The notes below the pieces were generated by a model, which had not been told where the DNA came from, did no database searches, and was given only the letters and a program-made list of their open reading frames with translations. Positions 45,713 through 53,747 of a stretch of 64,000 nt of DNA are shown here, piece after piece (the stretch's first letter is position 1; each line of letters starts with the position of its first letter). The position numbers and the translations under genes are program-made. Source of the DNA: Pseudomonas fluorescens (GTDB lineage: Bacteria > Pseudomonadota > Gammaproteobacteria > Pseudomonadales > Pseudomonadaceae); contig NZ_OZ024668.1 in the NCBI RefSeq assembly GCF_902497775.2, positions 5,688,326 through 5,752,325 on the forward strand, given 5' to 3'.

Positions 45713-46210
45713 ATGATTCGAACAATGCTGATGGCAGCGGTCACCACACTGCTGCTCAGTGGTTGCAGCAAGGATGAAGTCGCAGCACCGCTCCAGCCCG
45801 AGGTGGCAGGACCGACCAGCGTCACCTTGTATTTCAGTGCTGCCGCCGGGCTCAACCCGGGCGCCAACGGCCAGGCTGCGCCGGTACGCGTGCGCATCTA
45901 CGAGCTGAAAAACAGCGCCAACTTCAATCGTGCCGATTATTTCGCCCTGGCCGACCGGGCCCCGGCGACCCTGGGCGCCGACCTGATCGATCAGGACGAG
46001 GTGCTGGTTCAGCCTGGTGAGCAACTGCGCATCGAGCGTCCACTGAGCCCGACTACCCGCCAGATTGGCCTGGTGGTTGGCTACCGCGAAGTCGATCAGG
46101 CGCAGTGGCGCAGCCTGCTGCCGGTGCCACCTCTGGACTACCAGATCAGCCTCGATGTTCGTGCTGTACGCGGCGCTGTCCATACCTCCCCAACCAGTAC
46201 CGCCCAATAG
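45713..46210 (+). CDS. tssJ: T6SS outer-membrane lipoprotein TssJ
   Basis: This 165-residue lipoprotein has a signal peptide with lipobox L15-S-G-C18; the mature protein would be tethered to the outer membrane and bind the TssM periplasmic domain. The beta-sandwich motifs SVTLYFSAAAGLNPG, PVRVRIYELKNSANFNRADYFAL and LVVGYREVDQAQWR are typical. It lies 36 bp after fha and 15 bp before tssK. Confidence 0.94.
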   Translation: MIRTMLMAAVTTLLLSGCSKDEVAAPLQPEVAGPTSVTLYFSAAAGLNPGANGQAAPVRVRIYELKNSANFNRADYFALADRAPATLGADLIDQDEVLVQPGEQLRIERPLSPTTRQIGLVVGYREVDQAQWRSLLPVPPLDYQISLDVRAVRGAVHTSPTSTAQ

Positions 46211-46225
46211 GCGATCGGAGAAGCC

Positions 46226-47560
46226 ATGTCCTGGAACAATCGTGTGGTCTGGTCGGAAGGCATGTTCCTCGGAACCCAGCACTTTCAACAACATGACCGC
46301 TACCTGGAAAACCTCATCGATGCTCGCAGCCGGCCGTTGTCGGCAGGTGCCTGGGGCTTTTCCGAATTGCTGATCGACCAGGGCCTGCTGGCCCAGGGCA
46401 AGCTGGCCATCGTCTCGGCTCGTGGCCTGCTACCCGATGGCACGCCGTTCAACATCCCCCAGGATGACCTGGCGCCCAGCCCGCTGAATATTGACGATAA
46501 CCTGCGCGATGGCCTGGTGTACCTGGCCCTGCCGCTCAAGCGCGCCGGTGCCCGCGACACCGTGGACGAGGGCGAAGCACTGGGCGGTGCGCGTTATGTC
46601 AGCCGGGTGGCCGAAGTGCGCGACGACAATGCGCCGTTCGAGAACCGCTCGCCGGTTGCCCTTGGTTCCCGCGCCTTGCGTTTGATCACCGCCGACGAAG
46701 GCTTGAGCGACTATGCCGCACTGGGGCTGGTGCGCATCAAGGAAAAGCGTGCCGACCGCGCGTTGGTCCTGGATGACAGCTATATCGCGCCAGTGCTGGA
46801 TGTCTCGGCGAGCAAAAGCCTGTCGGCGTTTCGCAGCGAACTGCTGGGCTTGCTGCATCAACGCGGCGAGGCACTGGCCGGGCGCGTGGTGGCCTCGGGG
46901 GCGGGAGGCGCTTCGGAGATCGCTGACTTTATGCTGCTGCAGCTGGTCAACCGCGCGCAGCCGCTGGTTGAGCACCTCAGTCAGCTGAGCCCGCTGCACC
47001 CGGAGCGGCTGTACAGCGAACTGCTCAGCCTGGCCGGCGAGTTCGCCACCTTCTGTGCCAGCAACCGCCGTCCGGGCGAATTCCCGGTGTACCAGCATGA
47101 CGACCTGGCGGCGAGCTTCACCCCGGTCATGCAGGCGCTGCGCGAAGCCCTGTCGATGCTGATCGACAGCAAGGCCACGCCGATCCCGATTGTCGAAAAG
47201 GCTTATGGCATTCACGTCGCCATGCTCGCCGACCGCAGCCTGCTCGACAACGCCAGCTTCATCCTCGTGGTACGCGCCGATGTGCCGAGCGAAACCCTGC
47301 GCGGACGCTTCGCCCAGCAGAGCAAGATCGGTGCGGTCGAGCACATCCGTGACCTGGTCAACCTGCAATTGCCGGGCATCGGCCTGCTGCCGTTGCCAGT
47401 GGCGCCACGGCAGATTCCGTTCCATGCCGGCTCCACCTATTACGAACTTGATCGCGGTAGCGAGCACTGGCAGCAACTGCAGAACGCCGGGGGCTTTGCC
47501 TTCTACATTGCCGGCGAATTCCCGGGGCTGAACCTGGCCTTCTGGGCCATCCGAGGATAA
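46226..47560 (+). CDS. tssK: T6SS baseplate-membrane connector TssK
   Basis: This 444-residue trimeric connector has the canonical N-terminus SWNNRVVWSEGMFLGTQHFQQHDRY, and the C-terminal YYELDRGSEHWQQL and FYIAGEFPGLNLAFWAIR match the family. TssK links baseplate wedges to TssL and TssM. It lies six bases before tssL; GGAG precedes the start. Confidence 0.96.
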   Translation: MSWNNRVVWSEGMFLGTQHFQQHDRYLENLIDARSRPLSAGAWGFSELLIDQGLLAQGKLAIVSARGLLPDGTPFNIPQDDLAPSPLNIDDNLRDGLVYLALPLKRAGARDTVDEGEALGGARYVSRVAEVRDDNAPFENRSPVALGSRALRLITADEGLSDYAALGLVRIKEKRADRALVLDDSYIAPVLDVSASKSLSAFRSELLGLLHQRGEALAGRVVASGAGGASEIADFMLLQLVNRAQPLVEHLSQLSPLHPERLYSELLSLAGEFATFCASNRRPGEFPVYQHDDLAASFTPVMQALREALSMLIDSKATPIPIVEKAYGIHVAMLADRSLLDNASFILVVRADVPSETLRGRFAQQSKIGAVEHIRDLVNLQLPGIGLLPLPVAPRQIPFHAGSTYYELDRGSEHWQQLQNAGGFAFYIAGEFPGLNLAFWAIRG

Positions 47561-47566
47561 GCCGCG

Positions 47567-48877
47567 ATGCAGCCTAACGATCCGTCGGCACCACCGGCCA
47601 ATGACCGCACCCAGTTCATGCCGCGTCCCGGTGGACGCGGCCCGCAGGCGGGTACGCCGGAGCCGGCGGCTGCACCGTCGATGCCGGCACAGCCGCTGCC
47701 TGCTGGCCAGGCGCTGGGCCTCAATCCGCTGGAAAGCGCCGCCGGCCCGTTGTTGGCACTGCTGACCCGCTTGCGCAGCACCATCGCTCATCCGGCCCCG
47801 GCCAGCCTGCGTGCGCAGTTGCTGGCGTATCTGCGTCAGTTCGAAGAACGCGCCGAAGCGGCCGGTGTGGCCCGCAACGAAGTGCTGCTGGCCCGCTACG
47901 CGCTGTGCACCGCACTCGATGAAGCGGTACTCAGCACGCCTTGGGGCAGCAGCAGTGATTGGGGCAAGCAAAGCCTGCTGATCACTGTGCACAACGAAGC
48001 CTGGGGCGGCGAGAAGGTCTTCCAGTTGCTTGAACACTGCCTGCAGAGCCCACGCGAACGCCTGTACCTGCTGGAATTGCTGTACCTGTGCATGTGCCTG
48101 GGTTTTGAAGGCCGCTACCGGGTCATGAATGGCGGCCGTGCCCAGCTTGAAGCGCTGCGCGAACGCACGGCGGCCGCCATTCGCAGCGCCCGTGGCGAGT
48201 TCGAGCGTGAACTGTCGCCGCACTGGCGCGGGGTCAGCGTCAGCCGTGATCGGCTGTCGCAGTTCATGCCGCCCTGGGTGGGCCTGGCCATTGCCCTGGC
48301 GCTGTTGCTGGCTTTGCTGTTTGCCCTGCGCTTCATGCTCGCCGCTGACGCCGAGCCGGTATTCAAGAACATTCATGCCCTGGGCGAGATCCCGGTGCAG
48401 GCCATCGACCGCCCGGTGACCCAGCCAAAGCCGGTGGAGCGTCCGCGCCTGGCGGGTTTTCTGGCCAGCGATATCAAGGCCGGGCGGGTCAGTGTCGAAG
48501 ACGCTGTCGACCGCTCGGTGGTGACCATTCGTGGCGACGAACTGTTTGCCTCGGCCAGCACCAGCATCAACGAAAGCCTGCAGCCGCTGATGCTGCGCAT
48601 TGCCGACGCCATCGGCCAGGTCAAGGGCCAGGTACGGATCACCGGCCACAGTGACAACCGGCCGATCGCAACATTGCGCTTCCCGTCCAACTGGGCGCTG
48701 TCCCAGGGCCGCGCCGAGCAGGTCCAGCAGATTCTGGCCGCCAAGACCGGCCAGCCTGCGCGCTTTACCGCGCAAGGCCTGAGCGACACCGAGCCATTGG
48801 CACCGAACAACACGGCCGAAGGCCGGGCAAAGAACCGCCGGGTTGAAATCACTGTATTGGCGGAGGGGGTCGAGTGA
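47567..48877 (+). CDS. tssL: T6SS inner-membrane protein TssL with OmpA-like domain
   Basis: This 436-residue protein joins a DotU/IcmH cytoplasmic domain (about 55-225, motif CTALDEAVLSTPWG), a single transmembrane helix (about 237-258) and a periplasmic OmpA-type peptidoglycan-binding domain (about 316-432, GHSDNRPIATLRFPSNWALSQGRA and AKNRRVEI). The first 50 residues are proline-rich. This extended TssL anchors the membrane complex directly, so no separate TagL is needed. Its TGA overlaps the tssM GTG start. Confidence 0.95.
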   Translation: MQPNDPSAPPANDRTQFMPRPGGRGPQAGTPEPAAAPSMPAQPLPAGQALGLNPLESAAGPLLALLTRLRSTIAHPAPASLRAQLLAYLRQFEERAEAAGVARNEVLLARYALCTALDEAVLSTPWGSSSDWGKQSLLITVHNEAWGGEKVFQLLEHCLQSPRERLYLLELLYLCMCLGFEGRYRVMNGGRAQLEALRERTAAAIRSARGEFERELSPHWRGVSVSRDRLSQFMPPWVGLAIALALLLALLFALRFMLAADAEPVFKNIHALGEIPVQAIDRPVTQPKPVERPRLAGFLASDIKAGRVSVEDAVDRSVVTIRGDELFASASTSINESLQPLMLRIADAIGQVKGQVRITGHSDNRPIATLRFPSNWALSQGRAEQVQQILAAKTGQPARFTAQGLSDTEPLAPNNTAEGRAKNRRVEITVLAEGVE

Positions 48878-51800
48878 AGGCGTTTTTCGGTTTTGTCATT
48901 CGCTGGGTCATCCCGCTGCTGGGCCTGATCGCCCTGAGCCTGATCATCTGGTTTGTCGGCCCGCTGTGGGACGTACTGGTCCCGGCAGGTCGCCGCTGGG
49001 CGCTGATTGCGCTGCTGTTTGCGGTATGGATTGGCTATCGCCTGTGGCGCATCATCCAGGCCCGCCGCCAGGCGGCCGAAGTCATGCGCAGCCTGGCTGC
49101 AGAAACCGCCCCGGACCCCGCCAGCGTCGCCACCGCCGAAGAGCTGGCAACCCTGCGCCAGCGCATGGACGAGGCTCTGGCGTTGCTGAAGAAAGCCCGC
49201 CTCGGTGGTGATGAACGGCGCAATCTGTACGAGCTGCCGTGGTACGTGATCATCGGCCCGCCGGGCTCGGGCAAGACCACGGCGCTGGTCAATTCCGGCC
49301 TGCACTTTCCGCTGGCGGCGCAACTGGGTGCCGGGGCGATTCGCGGCGTCGGCGGCACCCGCAACTGCGACTGGTGGTTTACCGACCAGGCCGTATTGCT
49401 CGACACCGCTGGCCGTTACACCACCCAGGACAGTCATGCCCAGGTCGACAAAGCGGCTTGGCTGGGCTTCCTTGACCTGCTGAAGAAGCAGCGCTCGCGC
49501 CGGCCGATCGATGGCGCCTTCATTGCCATCAGCCTGTCCGACCTGCTGTTGGGCAGCGACGCGGAACGTGCCGCCCATGCCGCGGCCATCCGCTCGCGTA
49601 TCCAGGAGCTGTACAGCCAGTTGGGCGTGCGCTTTCCGATCTACCTGATGCTGACCAAGCTCGACCTGGTGCCGGGCTTCATGGAGTTCTTCGACACCCT
49701 GAGCAAGGAAGAACGCGCGCAGGTGTGGGGCATGACCTTTGCCCTGGACGACGACAAATCGGCTGAAGGGCCGCTGGCGCAGTTCCAGCGCGAGTTTGCC
49801 GGCCTTGAGCAACGCCTCAACGAGCGGCTGGTCGAGCGCCTGCAGCAGGAGCGCGACCCGGCGCGGCGTGATCTGGTCTATGGCTTCGTCCAGCAGTTCG
49901 CTGCCTTGCGTTCGAACCTGCAGGGCTTTCTCGACGGCGTGTTCAAACCCAATGCCTATGAAGAGCGCGCCCTGTTGCGCGGTGTGTACTTCACCAGCGG
50001 CACCCAGGAAGGCAGCCCGATTGACCGCCTGATCGGCGCCATGGCCCAGAGCATGGGCCTGGACCGCCAGCACCTGGCACGCCAGAGCGGCACCGGCCGC
50101 AGCTACTTCATTGAAAAACTGTTCAGCGCCGTGGCCTTTGCCGAACGCGGCCTGGTCGGGGTCAACCCGAAGGTCGAGCGCCGGCGCAAGTGGCTGGCCC
50201 GCGCTGCGCTGGCCGCCAGCGTTGCCCTGGTAGTGTTGGTCGGCAGCGTGTGGGCGGTGAGCTATCGCGCCAACCAGGCTTACATCGCCCAGGTCGAACG
50301 TAAGCTCGCGCCGCTGGGGCCAGTCCTGCAAACCCTGAGCCCGGCCCAGCGCGATGTTCTCGCGGTACTGCCGTTGCTCAATGCCGTGCGCCATCTGGCC
50401 GATGAGCCACCCAGCTGGGCCGAGGGCCTGGGGCTGTACCAGGGCGACATGCTCGAAGCCGAGTCGGCCAGTGTCTACCGCAAGCTACTGATTGCCGTGT
50501 TCGCCCCACGCCTGGTTACCCGTATCGAAGAGCAACTGCACAGTGGCGGCGGCTCCGACTTCCTCTACGAGGGCCTCAAGGCTTATCTGATGCTGGCTGA
50601 TGGCGAGCATTACGACCCTGATTTCATCAAGGCCTGGGTAACCCTCGACTGGGAGCAGAGCCTGCCCCGCGACCTGGCGCCTGAGCAGCGCACAGCGCTG
50701 GGTAAGCACCTGCAGGCGCTGTTCGAAAAGCGTCCGCCGAATGCGCGCCTGGATGCCAACCTGATCGAAGACCTGCGTCGCCAGCTGCAGCAATTGCCGG
50801 TGGCCCAGCGTGTCTATGACCGGGTCAAGCGCCAGAAACTGCCAGCGGGCGTCAGCGATTTTCGCCTGAGCGAAGCCGCCGGTCGCGATGCTGCGCTGGT
50901 GTTCAGCCGCAAAAGCGGCAAGCCGTTGGGTGAGCCGTTGAGCGGGCTGTTTACGGTCGAGGGTTATCGCAAAGCGTTTCTCGCCACCAGCCTGCAACAT
51001 AGCAACACCCTGGCCGAAGAGCGCTGGGTGCTGGGCCGCGAGCAAGCCGATGAAGGTGATGTCAGCAGCCTCGCCGCTGACGTGCGTCGCCTGTATTTCG
51101 CCGACTACATCCGCCACTGGGATGCGCTGTTGGCCGATATCGACTTTGTGCCGATCACCAGTGTGGCTCAGGCCGCCGATGTATTGCGGGTGATTTCCGG
51201 ACCGACCTCGCCACTGAAGAAACTGCTGGCCGCAGTGGCCAAGGAAACCAACCTGCAACAGCAGGATCCGCTCGCCGCTGCCCAGGCCAAAGCCAGCGAA
51301 GCGGGTGTCGATCAGCTCAAGCAGCGCCTGGGCAATCTGCTGGGCCAGGACGCACCGGCAGATAGCCGTCAGGTGCAACACGCTGAAGATCCGGTCACTG
51401 CGCACTTTGCCGACCTAGCCAGCCTGGTCAGCAAGGGCGAGGGCGAGCCGGCGGCCATTGATGGCCTGCTCACCGACATGAACGCCTTGTACGTGCAAGT
51501 CAGTGCCATGGTCGGTGCCAGTGGCGACGCCTTGCTCGGCGAGGCCAAGAACCAGGCCACTGCCGCCGCCAACCGCGTCAGCCTCACCGCACAGCGCCAG
51601 CCGCCGATGGTCCAGGGCCTGGTCAAGTCGGTGGTCAGCTCGACGACCAACACCATGATGGGCGGTGTACGTAACCAACTGAATGCCGCCTGGGTCAGCG
51701 AAGTGGTCAACGTTTACCGCCAGTCCCTGAGTGGGCGCTATCCGCTGTCACCGGGCAGCTCGCGGGATGCCACCCTGGACGACTTCGGCCAGTTCTTCGG

Positions 51801-52377
51801 CGTCGGCGGGGTGATGGACAGTTACTTTCGCAAGTACCTGCAGCCCTATGTCGACACCTCGACCAACCCTTGGCGCTGGCAGCCGGGCGCGGCGCAGAAG
51901 CTTGGCATCGGGCCTGGGGTGCTGCACACCTTCCAGCGTTCGGCGGCGATTCGCGATGCATTCTTCCGCTCCGGGGGCATGCAGCCAACCGTGCGCTTCG
52001 AGCTCAAACCGGTGGCCATGGACGCCTCGATCACCCAGTTTTTGCTCGACCTCGACGGCCAGCAGATCAGCTATGACCACGGCCCGAGCCGCCCGGTAGC
52101 GATGCAGTGGCCGAACCCCAACAGTATCGGCGTGGTGCGCCTGTCGATCATGCCGCCTTCGGCCAACGGCCGTTCCGGGCTGACCCTGGAAGGGCCGTGG
52201 GCCTGGTTCCGCTTGCTGGATCAGTCGGATCTGGTCGCGGGTAACGGCCCGGATCGTTTCAGCCTGCGCCTGCGCGTCGACGGCGCCAGCGTCTCTTACG
52301 AGCTGCGCGCCAACAGCGCTTTCAACCCGTTCAAGAGCCGTGTGCTCAACGGCTTCAGCCTGCCGGAGCGGTTGTGA
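48874..52377 (+). CDS. tssM: T6SS inner-membrane protein TssM (IcmF)
   Basis: This 1167-residue core membrane protein has two N-terminal helices (about 10-30 and 42-60), a cytoplasmic NTPase-like domain with intact Walker A GPPGSGKT at 128-135 and LDTAGRYT, a third helix near 435-455, and a long periplasmic IcmF region ending in the VasK C-terminal beta domain that binds TssJ (about 1040-1165). GTG start 48874 is preceded by GGAGGGGG and overlaps the tssL stop (GTGA). Confidence 0.95.
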   Translation: MKAFFGFVIRWVIPLLGLIALSLIIWFVGPLWDVLVPAGRRWALIALLFAVWIGYRLWRIIQARRQAAEVMRSLAAETAPDPASVATAEELATLRQRMDEALALLKKARLGGDERRNLYELPWYVIIGPPGSGKTTALVNSGLHFPLAAQLGAGAIRGVGGTRNCDWWFTDQAVLLDTAGRYTTQDSHAQVDKAAWLGFLDLLKKQRSRRPIDGAFIAISLSDLLLGSDAERAAHAAAIRSRIQELYSQLGVRFPIYLMLTKLDLVPGFMEFFDTLSKEERAQVWGMTFALDDDKSAEGPLAQFQREFAGLEQRLNERLVERLQQERDPARRDLVYGFVQQFAALRSNLQGFLDGVFKPNAYEERALLRGVYFTSGTQEGSPIDRLIGAMAQSMGLDRQHLARQSGTGRSYFIEKLFSAVAFAERGLVGVNPKVERRRKWLARAALAASVALVVLVGSVWAVSYRANQAYIAQVERKLAPLGPVLQTLSPAQRDVLAVLPLLNAVRHLADEPPSWAEGLGLYQGDMLEAESASVYRKLLIAVFAPRLVTRIEEQLHSGGGSDFLYEGLKAYLMLADGEHYDPDFIKAWVTLDWEQSLPRDLAPEQRTALGKHLQALFEKRPPNARLDANLIEDLRRQLQQLPVAQRVYDRVKRQKLPAGVSDFRLSEAAGRDAALVFSRKSGKPLGEPLSGLFTVEGYRKAFLATSLQHSNTLAEERWVLGREQADEGDVSSLAADVRRLYFADYIRHWDALLADIDFVPITSVAQAADVLRVISGPTSPLKKLLAAVAKETNLQQQDPLAAAQAKASEAGVDQLKQRLGNLLGQDAPADSRQVQHAEDPVTAHFADLASLVSKGEGEPAAIDGLLTDMNALYVQVSAMVGASGDALLGEAKNQATAAANRVSLTAQRQPPMVQGLVKSVVSSTTNTMMGGVRNQLNAAWVSEVVNVYRQSLSGRYPLSPGSSRDATLDDFGQFFGVGGVMDSYFRKYLQPYVDTSTNPWRWQPGAAQKLGIGPGVLHTFQRSAAIRDAFFRSGGMQPTVRFELKPVAMDASITQFLLDLDGQQISYDHGPSRPVAMQWPNPNSIGVVRLSIMPPSANGRSGLTLEGPWAWFRLLDQSDLVAGNGPDRFSLRLRVDGASVSYELRANSAFNPFKSRVLNGFSLPERL

Positions 52378-53027
52378 TGAGTGACGTTGGCTTCTACGGC
52401 AAGCTGGCCAGCCGCGGCGACTTTGTCAGCCGCGGCCTGCCGCAAAGCTTTATCCAGCCTTGGGACCAATGGCTGGCGGCGGGGCTTATGGCCAGCCAGC
52501 AGCAACTGGCGGAGCGCTGGTTGCCGGCCTATCTGGTCAGCCCCTTGTGGCGCTTTGCCCTGGCTCCGGGGTTGTGCGGGCCGCAGGCGGTAGTGGGCGT
52601 GCTGATGCCCAGTATCGATCGGGTAGGGCGCTATTTCCCACTTACCCTGGCTCAGGTCCTGGCCTCGGATGAGTCACTGGCGGCAGTGGTCAGCGGCCCG
52701 GATGACTGGTTCGAGCATTGCGAAGCGCAGTTGTTGGCAACCCTGGAGCCGCAAGCTGGCTTCGAGGCGTTCGATGAGGCGGTTCAGGGCTTTGCCGCGC
52801 CACGTCTCAATGTGCTTTCGAGCCCTGCGGTGGCTGGCTTGCAGCGCTTTGCTGCGGTGACCGCCGAGGCCCGTCAGGCTGCTTTGGCCGAAAGCGCTTG
52901 CACCGGCATGAGCCTGTGGTGGGGGCGCGGTTCAGAGCATATCGAGGCGGGATTGTTGCGCTGTGCCGGCCTGCCGCGCAGCGAGGATTTCGCCAGTTTT
53001 CTATTGGGTAGTGAGGCGGTGCGCTAG
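52377..53027 (+). CDS. tagF: T6SS accessory regulator TagF
   Basis: This 216-residue protein has the N-terminal signature VGFYGKLASRGDFVSRGLPQSFI and the LMPSIDRVGRYFPLTL motif of TagF (DUF2094). In P. aeruginosa TagF restrains the H1 system independently of PpkA by binding Fha. ATG 52377 shares one base with the tssM TGA; a GTG three bases earlier is less likely. The stop is directly followed by the pppA ATG without spacer. Confidence 0.93.
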   Translation: MSDVGFYGKLASRGDFVSRGLPQSFIQPWDQWLAAGLMASQQQLAERWLPAYLVSPLWRFALAPGLCGPQAVVGVLMPSIDRVGRYFPLTLAQVLASDESLAAVVSGPDDWFEHCEAQLLATLEPQAGFEAFDEAVQGFAAPRLNVLSSPAVAGLQRFAAVTAEARQAALAESACTGMSLWWGRGSEHIEAGLLRCAGLPRSEDFASFLLGSEAVR

Positions 53028-53747
53028 ATGACGGCTTTGCATTACACCGCAGCCAGCTACAGCCATGTCGGCATGGTCCGCAGCGTTAACGAAGACGCCT
53101 GCCTGGACCTTGGCAGTGAAGGCCTGTGGGCAGTTGCCGATGGCATGGGCGGGCATGCGGCGGGCGATTACGTCAGTTGCCTGATCGTCGATACCTTGCG
53201 CCGGTTGCCGGCCACGCCATCCCTGAACGATTACACGCAGGTGCTGCGAGAGCGGCTGGCGGCGGTCAATGCCGCAGTGCGCGAAGAAAGTGTCCGGCGT
53301 GGCGTGGCGATGATGGGCAGTACCCTGGTGTTGCTGGCGGTGCGCGCTGATCAGGGCATCTGCCTGTGGGCCGGTGACAGCCGCCTGTATCGCCTGCGCG
53401 ACGGGCGCCTGGACGGTATTTCCCGCGATCACAGCTATGTGCAGGAGCTGCAGGACAGCGGCCTGCTCAGCGAGGCTGAAGCACGGGTCCACCCAAGGGC
53501 GAATATCGTCACTCGGGCGATCGGCGTCGAGCCTGAGCTGGAGCTGGAAAGCGTGCTTGTGCAGATTCTGCCCGGCGATACCTATCTGCTGTGCAGCGAC
53601 GGCGTCAACAAGACCGTCGAAGACCATGAAATTCGCGAAGTGCTGGGCCACAGCGACCCCTACCAGGTGGTCCGCAGCCTGGTGCACCTGGGCCTGACCC
53701 GGGGCGCCCCCGACAACATTACCGCCGTCGTCATCAAGGCCGGTTGA
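53028..53747 (+). CDS. pppA: PP2C-type serine/threonine phosphatase PppA
   Basis: This 239-residue Stp1-like phosphatase dephosphorylates Fha and switches the T6SS off. Metal ligands are in NEDA at 21-24 and DGMGGHAAGD at 38-47, with later GDSR, LCSDGVNK and PDNITAVV motifs all present. Its stop overlaps the proposed TTG start of ppkA, keeping kinase and phosphatase coupled. Confidence 0.94.
   Translation: MTALHYTAASYSHVGMVRSVNEDACLDLGSEGLWAVADGMGGHAAGDYVSCLIVDTLRRLPATPSLNDYTQVLRERLAAVNAAVREESVRRGVAMMGSTLVLLAVRADQGICLWAGDSRLYRLRDGRLDGISRDHSYVQELQDSGLLSEAEARVHPRANIVTRAIGVEPELELESVLVQILPGDTYLLCSDGVNKTVEDHEIREVLGHSDPYQVVRSLVHLGLTRGAPDNITAVVIKAG

Noticed and set aside
46430..48775. A 781-codon open frame on the minus strand opposite tssK and tssL
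   Set aside because: Antisense to two convincing T6SS genes; repetitive low-information composition and no ribosome-binding site.
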